DNA of 64,000 bases from Synaphobranchus kaupii (taxonomy: Eukaryota > Chordata > Actinopteri > Anguilliformes > Synaphobranchidae), in contig CM056380.1 in NCBI GenBank assembly GCA_029718625.1, positions 45,916,827-45,980,826 on the forward strand. The letters are read 5' to 3'. A program made the translations under genes and the position numbers. Within the stretch, counting starts at the first letter, position 1, and each line of letters opens with the position of its first letter. A model generated the notes under the pieces. The model was not told the DNA's origin. It ran no database searches and worked only from the letters and a program-made list of their open reading frames with translations. Shown in pieces: positions 49,761 to 58,930 of the stretch.

Positions 49761-50447
49761 GGAACTGGATGGGTAGCTTGAGTAACCGGGTAGAAAGCAG
49801 AGGTTAATGGCAGGGTATTGTGACAGGACTGTAGCTGGTGATTGCACCGCCGAGTTGGAAGGTGCGGCGTGGCTCGGGCAATACTGGCGTAAGCCGGCTG
49901 GCATGCAGAGGTCCTGGTACCGCAACACGAGTACGGGAGGTACGTAACAAGGGGAGGACAAACACAGCTGCGGGGAGACTGGAACTGCGGCGTCTGGAGG
50001 TTTGAAGGGAGACAGGTAAATGCATGCAGCAGCGAAAGATTAGCAGAGATAGCTACCAGTCAGGAAACCAGGCGAACAGGTATGAGGCAGCAGGCTCACA
50101 ATCACTGGACCAGAAGCGAGACACGAAACAAACACGGTAGGTTAGTTAACGAACTGGCCCCGAATAGCAGCCAGCCAGGGGTTTAAATGGTGCAGGAAGT
50201 GAAGGAGAAAATGAGAAACAGGTGTGATGTTAAATCAGGAGTGATTGCCGAAGCACAGCAGTGAGGAATGTGAGTAACGAGAGGGGAGAGTGATAGGCGG
50301 AAGCTAAAGTGGAAAATGAACCCAAAAGTACCCGAGGGAAACGCCCAGTCCACAGCCAGAGGGAAAACACGGACAAGGGATCCAACATGACACGGAAGGA
50401 AACAAGGAAAACATGGAAAACGGACAGGACGGGAACGGAACGTTACA

Positions 50448-50460
50448 GTACCCCCCCCCT
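50448..50460 (-). promoter_or_regulatory. Polypurine tract (plus-strand primer)
   Basis: In sense direction AGGGGGGGGG (complement of 50,451-50,460) followed by TAC lies immediately before the 3' LTR. Its first bases overlap the TGA stop of pol. Position fits the RNase H-resistant primer for plus-strand synthesis. Confidence 0.85.
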
Positions 50461-53400
50461 CAATGTACGCCACCTGGCGTACCCGGAGGCCTGGTCTTGT
50501 CAGGGAACAGCTCGTGGAAGTCTTGGATTAATGAATGGTCCAAGATCAGGCTCTTGTGGAGCCACGACCTCTCCTCAGGACCGTACCCCTCCCAGTCGAC
50601 GAGGTATTGGAAACCCCGGCCCTTGCGGCGGATATCGATGACACGGTTCACCGTGTAGGCCGGGGCATTGTCAACAACTCGGACGGGAGGTGGAGGGATG
50701 GTAGGGGTACTGAGGGGGCTGGAGGAGACAGGCTTCACTTGGGACACATGAAACACAGGGTAAACTTTGAGGGAGGCGGGGAGGGAAAGTTTAACAGACA
50801 CTGGGTTAACTAGGCGAATGATGGGGAAGGGACCAATAAAACGGGGCTGGAGTTTTCTGGATGAGGAGGGAAGGGAGATGTTAGCAGTGGAGAGCCAGAC
50901 CTGCTGACCGGCCCTATACCGTGGGGCTGCGGTCCTGTGAAGGTCCGCCAGACGTTGGGAGCGGGAATTGGCGTGAAGGAGTGCGGTGCGTGTGAGTCTC
51001 CAAATGTGTTTACAACGAAGGACATGGGCCCTAACAGAGGGGACAGCTATCTCGGCCTCCTGGGTCGACAGAAGAGGGGGTTGATAGCCTAAAGCACACT
51101 CAAACGGGGATAGGCCAGTAGAGGCACTCTTAAGGGAGTTATGTGCGTACTCGACCCAGGGGAGAAAACGGCTCCAAGAGGCGGGATTGCGCACTGTAAC
51201 GCACCGCAGGGCGGCCCCCAGGTCCTGGTTCGCCCTCTCTGCCTGACCATTAGACTGGGGATGGAAACCCGAGGAGAGACTAGGTGAGGCACCCAGGGCT
51301 GCACAGAACGCCCTCCAAACCCGGGAGGAGAACTGGGGCCCACGGTCTGACACGATGTCAGAGGGGATCCCGTGCAGCCTGACCACGTGTAGCACCAAGA
51401 GCTCAGCGGTTTCAAGGGCGGACGGGAGCTTGGGGAGGGGAACAAAGTGAACCGCCTTGGAGAACCGGTCCACTATTGTCAGGATAACGGTGTTCCCTTC
51501 TGACAACGGCAGACCGGTGACAAAGTCCACGCCAATGTGACTCCAAGGACGGCCAGGGACGGGGAGGGAAAGGAGAAGACCGGAGGGAGGCTGGTGGGAA
51601 GCCTTGCTCCTGGCGCACACCGAGCAGGCCAGGACGAAGGCACGGGTATCCCCCTTAAGGGTAGGCCACCAGAAACTCCTCCTGACGAGGGCGATGGTTC
51701 TGGCGACACCTGGGTGACATGCCAGGCACGAGGCGTGAACCCATTCGAGGACCTGGGAGCGGACGGAATCGGGGACAAAAAGACAGGAGTTAGGGTTATT
51801 GCGGGGGTCCGGTTGGGAAGTCTGGGCGGCCTTCACAATGCCCTCAATCTCCCAGGAAACCGCAGCCACCACACAGGAGGCCGGCAAAATGGGCTCCGGA
51901 TCAGCAGGACTGGAGGGAGGGGAAAAAATGCGGGATAGGGCATCTGCTTTAACATTGCGGGAACCAGGGCGGAAAGAAACAGAGAAATTAAAACGTGCAA
52001 AAAACAACGACCATCTAGCCTGACGAGCATTAAGCCTCTTGGCAGATCTTAAGTAGATGAGGTTTTGATGGTCGGTAAAAACAAGAAAGGGGATACCTGC
52101 CCCCTCCAGCCAGTGGCGCCACTCCTCAAGAGCCAGTTTTATCGCCAGCAGTTCCCGATCCCCGACATCATAGTTCCTCTCGGCGGAGGACAGTCTCCGG
52201 GAGAAGAATGCGCAGGGATGGAGCTTGCTATCGGAGGCGGATCGTTGAGACAGAATGGCCCCCACGCCTGTGTCGGAGGCATCCACCTCAACGACAAACT
52301 GCCGGGAAGTGTCTGGATGAAGGAGGATAGGTGCTGAGGAAAACCGAGCCTTGAGTAGATCGAAAGCTCGCTGGGCATCGGAATTCCAACAGTAAGGCAG
52401 GGCAACGGAAGTGAGTTTAGTCAGGGGAGCAGCAATGGAACTGTAATTACGAATAAAGCGGCGGTAGAAATTTGCAAACCCCAGGAACTGCTGAAGGTGC
52501 TTGCGGGAGGTGGGTTGGGGCCATTCTGTCACCGCCTTGATCTTCACAGGGTCCGCCCGGATACTGCCCTCCTCGATGATGAAGCCGAGGAACGGGACAG
52601 TGGAAACATGGAAGGAACATTTCTCAGCCTTGACAAAAAGCTGATTCTCCAACAGCCGCTGGAGAACCTCTCGAACGTGAAGGACATGCTCCTGCGGGGA
52701 TTGAGAAAAAATTAAAATATCGTCAATATAAACAAAAACGCTCCTCCCTAGGAGGTCCCGCAGGACGTCGTTCACCATGCTTTGGAAGACTGCTGGGGCG
52801 TTAGTAAGGCCGAAAGGGACCACCAGGTATTCGTAGTGGCCCAACGGGGTATTGAAAGCAGTCTTCCACTCGTCCCCCTCACGGATACGCACTAAGTGAT
52901 ACGCATTCCGGAGGTCGAGCTTGGTGAACGTCACAGCTGGAGAGAGGGCTTCAAAGGCGGTGTTAATGAGGGGAAGAGGGTACTTGTTACGGATGGTGAC
53001 CTGGTTGAGGCCCCGGTAGTCGATGCAGGGTCGCAGGGAGCCATCCTTCTTCCCAACGAAGAAGAACCCTGCACCGACTGGGGATGAAGAGGGACGGATA
53101 ATACCCGAAGCGAGGGAGTCGTGGATGTATTCCTCCATGGCTAGTTTCTCCGGTCCAGACAGACTGTAGAGGCGTCCCGATGGCAGTTTAGCTCCAGCCA
53201 GTAGGTCAATGGCGCAGTCATACGGCCTGTGAGGAGGTAAGGACAGAGCACGTGATTTAGAGAATACTTGCGCGAGGTCGTGATACTCGCTGGGAACATT
53301 AGTCAAATCCGGTATAGGTTGCATGGAACAGGGTTTACTGGACCCCGGAGGGGGTAGTGCAGAACGGAGACAGCTGGCTAGACAGTGGGCACTCCACGCC

Positions 53401-53861
53401 AGGATGCGACCGGCTTTCCAGTCAATATGGGGGTTGTGGAGGCGGAGCCAGGTCTGACCTAACACAAGAGCAGATTGTTGGGAGTTAATCAGTAATAGCT
53501 GAATGGACTCCCGATGATTGCCAGATAATATTAATTGGATAGGAACGGTGGAGTGGGTAACTAACCCCAAACTCCTACCGTCCAGAGCTAGAGCAGAAAT
53601 GGGTGAGGTGAGACGTTCCGTGGGAATGCCGGCCCTCCTGGCGAAGGTGATATCCATGAAGCTGGCGTCAGCTCCGGAATCAATTAGGGCCGAAGATGAT
53701 AAGGTCTTGTCCCTCCAAAGGAGAGTAGCCTTGAACATGAGGCGGTCCTGGGCTGCATGGTTGGGGACGATGGGGCTCGTCAGTACGCCCAGTCTTACTG
53801 GCGAGCCCCTTCTTTTGGGCGAATGGGACAGGAGGCGATCTGATGGCCAGGCTTGCCGCAA
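50460..53861 (-). CDS. pol: Pol polyprotein: protease, reverse transcriptase, RNase H, integrase, chromodomain
   Basis: The open frame has 1,133 codons from the first Met, but it is most likely translated as Gag-Pol by a -1 shift at 53,813-53,819, not from this Met. In order: aspartic protease with DSGA at residues 61-64; reverse transcriptase with the first catalytic Asp in KLDLRNAY (D316) and YIDD at 378-381; RNase H with D527, E570, D597 and D640; integrase with the zinc site H709, H716, C746, C749 and the catalytic triad D779, D839, E875 (D-X59-D-X35-E); a GPF motif at about 1010-1012; and a C-terminal chromodomain at about 1068-1118 with aromatic residues Y1069, W1090 and W1100. All catalytic residues are present and there are no internal stops. 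Known role: processing, cDNA synthesis and insertion, with the chromodomain thought to steer integration to marked chromatin. The stop codon abuts the polypurine tract. No env follows. Confidence 0.97.
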   Translation of the reverse strand: MRQAWPSDRLLSHSPKRRGSPVRLGVLTSPIVPNHAAQDRLMFKATLLWRDKTLSSSALIDSGADASFMDITFARRAGIPTERLTSPISALALDGRSLGLVTHSTVPIQLILSGNHRESIQLLLINSQQSALVLGQTWLRLHNPHIDWKAGRILAWSAHCLASCLRSALPPPGSSKPCSMQPIPDLTNVPSEYHDLAQVFSKSRALSLPPHRPYDCAIDLLAGAKLPSGRLYSLSGPEKLAMEEYIHDSLASGIIRPSSSPVGAGFFFVGKKDGSLRPCIDYRGLNQVTIRNKYPLPLINTAFEALSPAVTFTKLDLRNAYHLVRIREGDEWKTAFNTPLGHYEYLVVPFGLTNAPAVFQSMVNDVLRDLLGRSVFVYIDDILIFSQSPQEHVLHVREVLQRLLENQLFVKAEKCSFHVSTVPFLGFIIEEGSIRADPVKIKAVTEWPQPTSRKHLQQFLGFANFYRRFIRNYSSIAAPLTKLTSVALPYCWNSDAQRAFDLLKARFSSAPILLHPDTSRQFVVEVDASDTGVGAILSQRSASDSKLHPCAFFSRRLSSAERNYDVGDRELLAIKLALEEWRHWLEGAGIPFLVFTDHQNLIYLRSAKRLNARQARWSLFFARFNFSVSFRPGSRNVKADALSRIFSPPSSPADPEPILPASCVVAAVSWEIEGIVKAAQTSQPDPRNNPNSCLFVPDSVRSQVLEWVHASCLACHPGVARTIALVRRSFWWPTLKGDTRAFVLACSVCARSKASHQPPSGLLLSLPVPGRPWSHIGVDFVTGLPLSEGNTVILTIVDRFSKAVHFVPLPKLPSALETAELLVLHVVRLHGIPSDIVSDRGPQFSSRVWRAFCAALGASPSLSSGFHPQSNGQAERANQDLGAALRCVTVRNPASWSRFLPWVEYAHNSLKSASTGLSPFECALGYQPPLLSTQEAEIAVPSVRAHVLRCKHIWRLTRTALLHANSRSQRLADLHRTAAPRYRAGQQVWLSTANISLPSSSRKLQPRFIGPFPIIRLVNPVSVKLSLPASLKVYPVFHVSQVKPVSSSPLSTPTIPPPPVRVVDNAPAYTVNRVIDIRRKGRGFQYLVDWEGYGPEERSWLHKSLILDHSLIQDFHELFPDKTRPPGTPGGVH
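53772..53819 (-). promoter_or_regulatory. -1 ribosomal frameshift signal (CCCAAAA plus hairpin)
   Basis: The heptamer CCCAAAA (53,819-53,813, sense) is in the correct phase, C-CCA-AAA in the gag frame. Slipping back one base gives the pol frame observed. After a 3-nt spacer comes a strong hairpin: GGGGCTCG (53,809-53,802) with CGAGCCCC (53,779-53,772), then one mismatch, then CAGTA (53,800-53,796) with TACTG (53,785-53,781) and a 10-nt loop. The gag stop TAA (53,797-53,795) lies within the inner stem. The spacer is shorter than the usual 5-9 nt, so the lowest pairs may open on the ribosome. Confidence 0.85.
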
Positions 53862-54775
53862 TAGAAACAGGATCTGGTGCGCTGACGGCGCTGACGCTCC
53901 TCGGGATTGACCGCAACCCTGCCCAGTTGCATGGGCTCTTCCTCGGACCCGCCCGTAGGCGCCCGAGATCCAGTGATGGAGTGTGAATGAACATTAGAGA
54001 AGACGGAGGGCGAATGACGCCCGGAACTTCCTCCCCGCTCCCGGGCCCGGATGCGGAGACGATTATCAATGGCTATAGCGAGGCTGATGAGGCTATTTAG
54101 GGAGTTGGACTCCTCCCGAGTGGCAAGCTGGTCCTTGAGTTCCTCGCTGAGAGCTTGGCGGAAAGCCCCCTGGAGGGAGGCGTCATTCCATCCTGACTCC
54201 GCGGCGAGGGTACGAAACTGAATGGCCATTTCTGCGACACTGCGGTTGCCTTGGCGAACTTGAAGCAGACGCTGGGTAGCGTCACGCCCACAGGTCGGGT
54301 GTTCAAACACACGTCGCATCTCTGCCGTAAAGGCTGCGAAGTTGCTGCATAACGGAGCCTGGCTGTCCCAGATGGATGTAGCCCACTCCAGGGCGCTCCC
54401 TCCCAGGCTGCTCATAATGAACGCGATCTTGCTGGAGTCAGAGGCGAAGGAGGAGGGCTGCATACGAAACACTATGTCACATTTAAGTAGAAATTCACGA
54501 CATCTCCCCAACCCCCCGCGATATAACTCGGGGTGTTGTACACGGGGCTCACGGCTAGAAGTGGGAGCCGGTGCCTCCGGATGGGGTTCGGGAGAGGAAG
54601 GAGTAGGGTTGGCTGGAATCCGTAGTAGCGGTTGGTGGAGCGAAAGTTGGGATACTTGCTCCGTGATGCCCCTAACTACTTCCAGCACATCATCCAAACG
54701 ACGACCCTGTTGGTCGCTGATCGCAGTTTGGCAGGAGAAGGCGTGGCGAATCTGTTCCAGATCGGCTGGGTCCAT
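53795..54775 (-). CDS. gag: Gag capsid/nucleocapsid protein
   Basis: 326 codons. The ATG lies 20 nt inside the LTR boundary with A at -3 and G at +4, a good initiation context. An N-terminal segment (residues 1-50, LEQIRHAF...[14 protein letters not shown]) looks helical/coiled. A Pro-rich linker (52-80) is followed by a retrotransposon-gag/capsid domain (about 80-245, with [19 protein letters not shown] and [16 protein letters not shown] segments), an EEEPMQLGR motif (278-286), a basic stretch (292-301), and one CCHC zinc knuckle, C303-X2-C306-X4-H311-X4-C316. The capsid domain and EPMQ-type motif resemble the sushi-derived domesticated gag genes of mammals (PEG10/RTL family). It packages RNA and forms particles, and ends in the frame overlapping pol. 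Intact. Confidence 0.95.
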   Translation of the reverse strand: MDPADLEQIRHAFSCQTAISDQQGRRLDDVLEVVRGITEQVSQLSLHQPLLRIPANPTPSSPEPHPEAPAPTSSREPRVQHPELYRGGLGRCREFLLKCDIVFRMQPSSFASDSSKIAFIMSSLGGSALEWATSIWDSQAPLCSNFAAFTAEMRRVFEHPTCGRDATQRLLQVRQGNRSVAEMAIQFRTLAAESGWNDASLQGAFRQALSEELKDQLATREESNSLNSLISLAIAIDNRLRIRARERGGSSGRHSPSVFSNVHSHSITGSRAPTGGSEEEPMQLGRVAVNPEERQRRQRTRSCFYCGKPGHQIASCPIRPKEGARQ

Positions 54776-54781
54776 ATTGTT

Positions 54782-54793
54782 GGCCAGTTCGTT
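54782..54793 (-). promoter_or_regulatory. Primer-binding site, self-priming type
   Basis: One nt inside the 5' LTR, the sense strand reads AACGAACTGGCC. This does not start with TGG as a tRNA-primed site would. It is exactly complementary over 12 nt to GGCCAGTTCGTT at 55,904-55,893, the predicted RNA 5' end. In Tf1 the first 11 nt of the RNA fold back on the primer site, are cut and prime reverse transcription. The same geometry is seen here. Confidence 0.88.
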
Positions 54794-54949
54794 CTGTTAC
54801 GATCCTGATACGGGACGAACCCAAGTGCAACGACCAGGAGACAGATTACAGAAAGTGGAACTTTATTTAAGCGTTGGGGTGGTCCCAAAGCTGTACAAGG
54901 GAGCAAAAACAGGTTAGTTAATTAACATAGGATGGAGTCCAACTAAGGA

Positions 54950-55505
54950 CTGCTCCAAGCCGGAGCTGGACTGGAAAACACGGAACTTGTTCCAAGCCGG
55001 AACTGGACTTGAACGGAGGTGTCTAAAACACCGGAACTGGACTGGAACTGGACTGGAACTGGACTGGAAACTGGATCGGAACTGGACTGGAAACTGGACC
55101 GGGAGGTCCACTCAGGAAACGGGAACGGCACGGAACTTGTTCCAAGCCGGAACTGGACTTGAACGGAGGTGTATAAAACACCGGAACTGGACTGGAACTG
55201 GACTGGAAACTGGACCGGGAGGTCCACTCAGGAACACAGGGGACGGCACGGAACTTGTTCCAAGCCGGAACTGGACTTGAACGGAGGTGTCTAAAACACC
55301 GGAACTGGACTGGAACTGGACTTGGGACTGGACTGGAACTGGACTGGAAACTGGATCGGAACTGGACTGGAACTGGACTGGAAACTGGACCGGGAGGTCC
55401 ACTCAGGAAACGGGAACGGCACGGAATTATTCCAAGCCGGAACTGGGTTTTAATGGAGGTGTATGAGACACCTGAACAGGACAAGACCTGGGCTGGAGCT
55501 GGGCA
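54950..55505 (-). repeat. Minisatellite inside the 5' LTR (RNA leader)
   Basis: Counterpart of the array at 49,205-49,760. Because it lies downstream of the predicted RNA start it would be part of the 5' leader. In sense it encodes Ser/Pro/Val/Gln-rich repeats (11 bp = 11 codons every three modules), which accounts for the long frame at 55,023-55,706. Confidence 0.88.
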
Positions 55506-55706
55506 GGAACTGGATGGGTAGCTTGAGTAACCGGGTAGAAAGCAGAGGTTAATGGCAGGGTATTGTGACAGGACTGTAGCTGGTGATTGCACCGCCGAGT
55601 TGGAAGGTGCGGCGTGGCTCGGGCAATACTGGCGTAAGCCGGCTGGCATGCAGAGGTCCTGGTACCGCAACACGAGTACGGGAGGTACGTAACAAGGGGA
55701 GGACAA
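55023..55706 (-). other. 227-codon upstream ORF in the retrotransposon leader
   Basis: An ATG-started frame in element sense between the predicted RNA start and gag, and duplicated in the 3' LTR at 49,278-49,961. Its second half is SGPPGPVSSPVPVQF-type repeat peptide from the minisatellite. It has no known domain. It may be a by-product of the repeat, but a scanning ribosome would meet it before gag. Confidence 0.35.
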
Positions 55707-55892
55707 ACACAGCTGCGGGGAGACTGGAACTGCGGCGTCTGGAGGTTTGAAGGGAGACAGGTAAATGCATGCAGCAGCGAAAGATTAGCAGAGATAGCTA
55801 CCAGTCAGGAAACCAGGCGAACAGGTATGAGGCAGCAGGCTCACAATCACTGGACCAGAAGCGAGACACGAAACAAACACGGTAGGTTAGTT

Positions 55893-55906
55893 AACGAACT
55901 GGCCCC
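55893..55906 (-). promoter_or_regulatory. Predicted RNA start and self-primer segment
   Basis: Sense GGGGCCAGTTCGTT. The 12 nt from 55,904 pair with the primer-binding site. It lies 23-28 nt downstream of TTTAAA, so start site and primer prediction agree independently. Exact first nucleotide not fixed (55,906-55,904). Confidence 0.75.
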
Positions 55907-55926
55907 GAATAGCAGCCAGCCAGGGG

Positions 55927-55932
55927 TTTAAA
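55927..55932 (-). promoter_or_regulatory. TATA-like box TTTAAA of the LTR promoter
   Basis: Sense ATTTAAAC, with its first T 26-28 nt upstream of the predicted start GGGG/GGCC, the normal distance for TATA-directed polymerase II start. The equivalent in the 3' LTR is at 50,182-50,187. Confidence 0.7.
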
Positions 55933-56192
55933 TGGTGCAGGAAGTGAAGGAGAAAATGAGAAACAGGTGTGATGTTAAATCAGGAGTGATTGCCGAAGCA
56001 CAGCAGTGAGGAATGTGAGTAACGAGAGGGGAGAGTGATAGGCGGAAGCTAAAGTGGAAAATGAACCCAAAAGTACCCGAGGGAAACGCCCAGTCCACAG
56101 CCAGAGGGAAAACACGGACAAGGGATCCAACATGACACGGAAGGAAACAAGGAAAACATGGAAAACGGACAGGACGGGAACGGAACGTTACA

Positions 56193-56197
56193 CTATT
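56193..56197 (+). repeat. Target-site duplication, right copy (CTATT)
   Basis: Exact repeat of 49,045-49,049, directly after the LTR terminus. Confidence 0.95.
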
Positions 56198-56252
56198 ACT
56201 GTTATTATTATTATTATTATTGGTATTATTATTGTTTTTGTTGTTGTTGATA
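56198..56252. repeat. ATT-rich and GTT-rich microsatellite
   Basis: ATT units with one GGT break, then TTG units. The retrotransposon integrated at the left border of this repeat. Confidence 0.9.
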
Positions 56253-56539
56253 TAACAACACATTTCTTTAAACCTGCTTTCATGAGTTTGCATTTAGAGA
56301 TCACGGATGGACAGTGTGAATTTTACACTAAAACTGTTACTTTCCAGTTAAATAATTTAAATATACTGAGCTCAGCTGATTTAAATATACATTTATTATC
56401 ATAAGCTGTAAATGCATCATATACAGAGGAAAATGGGTGTGCAAATTGCATATTAAATATTCACAAAAAACATGAACATCTACGTAAGGATTTACACAAC
56501 TGATTGTCACGCGCAGTCATTACACGAAGGTCCATGTTA
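56253..56539. other. Unique AT-rich stretch
   Basis: Nothing recognisable. Confidence 0.4.
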
Positions 56540-56760
56540 CTAAGATATATGATATAGGCTTGGCCTGCAGTGTTGGACACTGCAAGAAGGCTGCGAGTTT
56601 CAGTCCTGGATTGGGCACAGCACAGTATACATTGGTAGGTAACCTATATGGCCTCAGTGAAACATGCAGTTGTTGCCAGTAAATTGGTAATGTAATGCCA
56701 AATCTAATCATGCGGTTACACCCCGGATAAAGACCCGTAATGGGGGAATAAATGTGGTGA
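56540..56760 (+). mobile_element. Possible old SINE-like fragment
   Basis: GGCTGCGAGTTTCAGTCCTG (56,589-56,608) resembles a polymerase III B box with its flank. The order (GCAGTGTTGGACACTGCAAG head, B box, then a CCCGGATAAAGACCCG word) recalls a tRNA SINE. Tail match is poor and limits are uncertain. Confidence 0.3.
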
Positions 56761-57650
56761 TGTAAGACTACGGAAATGAATGTAGATGAAATGTAGGACT
56801 ATAGCATGTCTCATAGGTTTTGGCCGATGAGCAGTAATGGAGGGGAAGGTTAGCGTAGACGACCGCATGCGGGTCGCATTGCATATCCTGTTAACGACCT
56901 TCAATGGCCTCAGGAGCACTGCAGGTTTTCAGAGGGCATTTGTGCGTTCAGCGGTTAATTAAGGTCGGCAAAAAGTTTGAATAAGTATCTGCTGGGTTTT
57001 ATTTCCGACATTTAAACAAATTAGCATCTGGTATTCCCGCGCTGCGTCGAATTTACGTTACTTTGCACGTGCAATTAAAAAAAAAAGAGGCAATTGCTTT
57101 CTCTCTCCCCGTCTCCCGCTCTTTTAATCTTCACTCCTTGCCCCCGCCCCCGTAGTAAAATGGTGCCAGCCCGACACGTTAACGGCGAGGCGGTGTAACC
57201 GAATCCTGGCCCTCAGACGTACAGTAAAGGGAGGTACGGCTCTCTGCGTTTAGGGGAGGGAGCATCAAAAACACCGGAGCATGATAAGGACTTAAAGAGA
57301 GACTTTGATTTTTTTTTTAACGACGCCCATGAAAGGGCGTGAGACGAAGGATACAGTGTCTATAAAGCTCTAATGGAGTATCAATGAAGAAGCAAAGCGG
57401 CTCAGAGCTCCTTTTACAGCGCCCGTGCTGGAGATGTTCTTTCTCGTTTTAAAACTGCGAGGTTGGGAAAGTGAAACAGCCAGGATTTTTTGCCCTCTAA
57501 TTGCAGCCCCCCCCCCCCAATACAGTAAGAGAGAGTGGCGGTAGATAGCACAGTAAATACACTGGTTATTTGTAAACCATCGCCCCCTGTTGTAGTCTAC
57601 TGGAGGACACACACAAACTGAATTAGTCCTCCCCCGCAAACAAGTTAGGT

Positions 57651-57651
<1 letters not shown>
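56761..57651. other. Unique non-coding stretch
   Basis: Poly-A/C runs at 57,076 and 57,508-57,518. Possible CpG-containing regulatory DNA at 57,110-57,300. The 120-codon minus frame at 57,370-57,732 crosses the GT repeat and has no motif. Confidence 0.4.

Positions 57652-57687
<36 letters not shown>
57652..57687 (+). repeat. (GT)n microsatellite
   Basis: About 17 GT units. Confidence 0.97.
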
Positions 57688-57689
<2 letters not shown>

Positions 57690-58699
57690 GACCACCATTG
57701 CGGTGACATGATTTCACCAGTGGCTTCGCCATAAATGATGTAACATCCTTGGAAGACAGCGCAAAACCTTCAGCAATACTGTCTAAGAATCACAGCTCTC
57801 CGTATTATAATTCTACCACTGTCAATATATTTGAACCGTGAGGCGAGATGGCCCATTTGTCTCTGACCATGAAGTTTGGGGTCTGTTAGCCCCAGTTTGG
57901 GTGTTAATCTTTCCCTGTAGCCGTACAGTAATTTGGCCCGGACTTCTGAGGGCAGCACACAATCGTTTGTTTGATCTCAGAAGAACAGACATATAACACC
58001 ATTTACTGTGTTTATAGAGTATCTATTATACCCTTATTTCTGACATTGAAAAACACCAGCGAGGCGCTGAAAGACAGGACCACTCCTCCTGGCAGCCTTG
58101 TGAAACTTTCTACAGACCCCTATATTTTTCCTTCATTATTTTTGTTTATTTTCAATGTGTATACTGGAGACCATTTTGATTTACCAGGTATTCTATACTA
58201 GCCAATCAAATAGGTTTGGAAATTTCCGGGTATTTGCGTTTCCTTCAGAGTGCAAAACCGCAATCGGCTCGGTTTGTTTTTTCACATTTAATGTGTGAGC
58301 TGATGAACAGATGCCAATTTCACTGAATAATCTACCCTTTGAGTGGTTTTTATTTTTTTTAAAATAAGGACAGCTCTAATTTTGGGTATACAAAAAAATA
58401 GCCTGGAACTTTTTTCCAAACTTTTAAAAAAAAAATTTTTTTTACAGACATTGCATGACAAATGAAATGATATTTTGAATACCCGACAAGCCATCCATCA
58501 AAAGCAGAAAAATTGGTTTTCTTGTGTTTACAGAAAATATATCTAAACTTCTCCTGACCTGAAATGTGTATATACAAAGTTTACATTATGAACATTTTAT
58601 ATGTCATCAAAACCGACTTTTGCTCCGGGGGTATAAATTGGTTCCATTTGCTCCCACTGCAAGCCGACAGATGCCTGCATGTGGGCCCTATGAAAAAAG
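57688..58699. other. Unique AT-rich stretch
   Basis: Contains an A9T9-like run at 58,425-58,443. Short frames only, no gene. Confidence 0.45.
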
Positions 58700-58930
58700 A
58701 GAAGGAGCGAGGAGAAAGAGAAGGAGAGGAATCAGCGCGAGGAGGTCAGCTGAGAGTGAACAGCACATCGTTGATTGGGCGAGGAGTCGCATGCCGCTCC
58801 TCAATTAGCGCCCCGCCCACTCTGCTGGAGGCGCCTGTCAATCAAGTGACCAACGGACCGCGTCAGACTGCCGTCTCATCTACCCGGCGCTGCGCGGAAA
58901 CCGGAGATCCCCCTGACCCTTGGGCCTGGC
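58700..58930. promoter_or_regulatory. CpG-containing block with CCAAT, GC box and PBX-PREP decamer
   Basis: Within 80 bp are TTGATTGGGCG (inverse CCAAT), CCCCGCCC (GC box) and CTGTCAATCA (58,835-58,844, inverse of TGATTGACAG). The DNA is more CpG-rich than its flanks. It has the make-up of a promoter or enhancer, but no transcript can be attached. The 123-codon plus frame here shows no domain. Confidence 0.4.

Larger units (their letters stand above)
49050..50447 (-). repeat. 3' LTR
   Basis: Begins TGTTACG and ends CGTTACA on the plus strand (TGTAACG...CGTAACA in element sense). Identical by eye to the 5' LTR. In sense order it holds a short U3 (about 290 bp, with a TATA-like TTTAAA), a long R, a minisatellite and an AATAAA near the end. 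As the downstream LTR it supplies the polyadenylation site. Confidence 0.97.
49050..56192 (-). mobile_element. Complete Ty3/gypsy LTR retrotransposon, chromovirus of Tf1/sushi type
   Basis: The element is 7,143 bp on the minus strand: 5' LTR (54,795-56,192), 1-nt spacer, self-primer site, gag, pol (PR-RT-RH-IN-chromodomain) in the -1 frame, G9 polypurine tract and 3' LTR (49,050-50,447). Both LTRs are 1,398 bp with offset exactly 5,745, and I found no difference in any segment compared. It is flanked by a perfect CTATT duplication and has no env frame. Gag and pol have no stop or frameshift other than the expected gag/pol junction. The C-terminal chromodomain and self-complementary primer site place it in the Tf1/sushi branch. 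It inserted at the edge of an ATT-rich repeat (56,193-56,252). Likely a recent, potentially autonomous copy. Confidence 0.97.
54795..56192 (-). repeat. 5' LTR
   Basis: Same sequence as the 3' LTR (offset 5,745), 1,398 bp. In sense order from 56,192: U3 of about 288 nt, TATA-like box, predicted start, R/U5 leader of about 1.1 kb with minisatellite, AATAAA copy at 54,867-54,862, LTR end at 54,795. For full-length RNA, the AATAAA in this upstream copy must be bypassed. Confidence 0.97.

Noticed and set aside
48323..50447. Possible env gene downstream of pol
   Set aside because: Pol ends three bases before the LTR beyond the polypurine tract, so there is no room for env. The 227-codon LTR frame has no signal peptide or envelope features.
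51537..51938. 133-codon plus frame, with other plus frames in 50.3-54.9 kb (up to 191 codons)
   Set aside because: Antisense shadows of the retrotransposon gag and pol genes.
54676..54906. 76-codon minus frame overlapping the gag start
   Set aside because: Out of phase with gag, spans the LTR border and primer site, and has no known counterpart.
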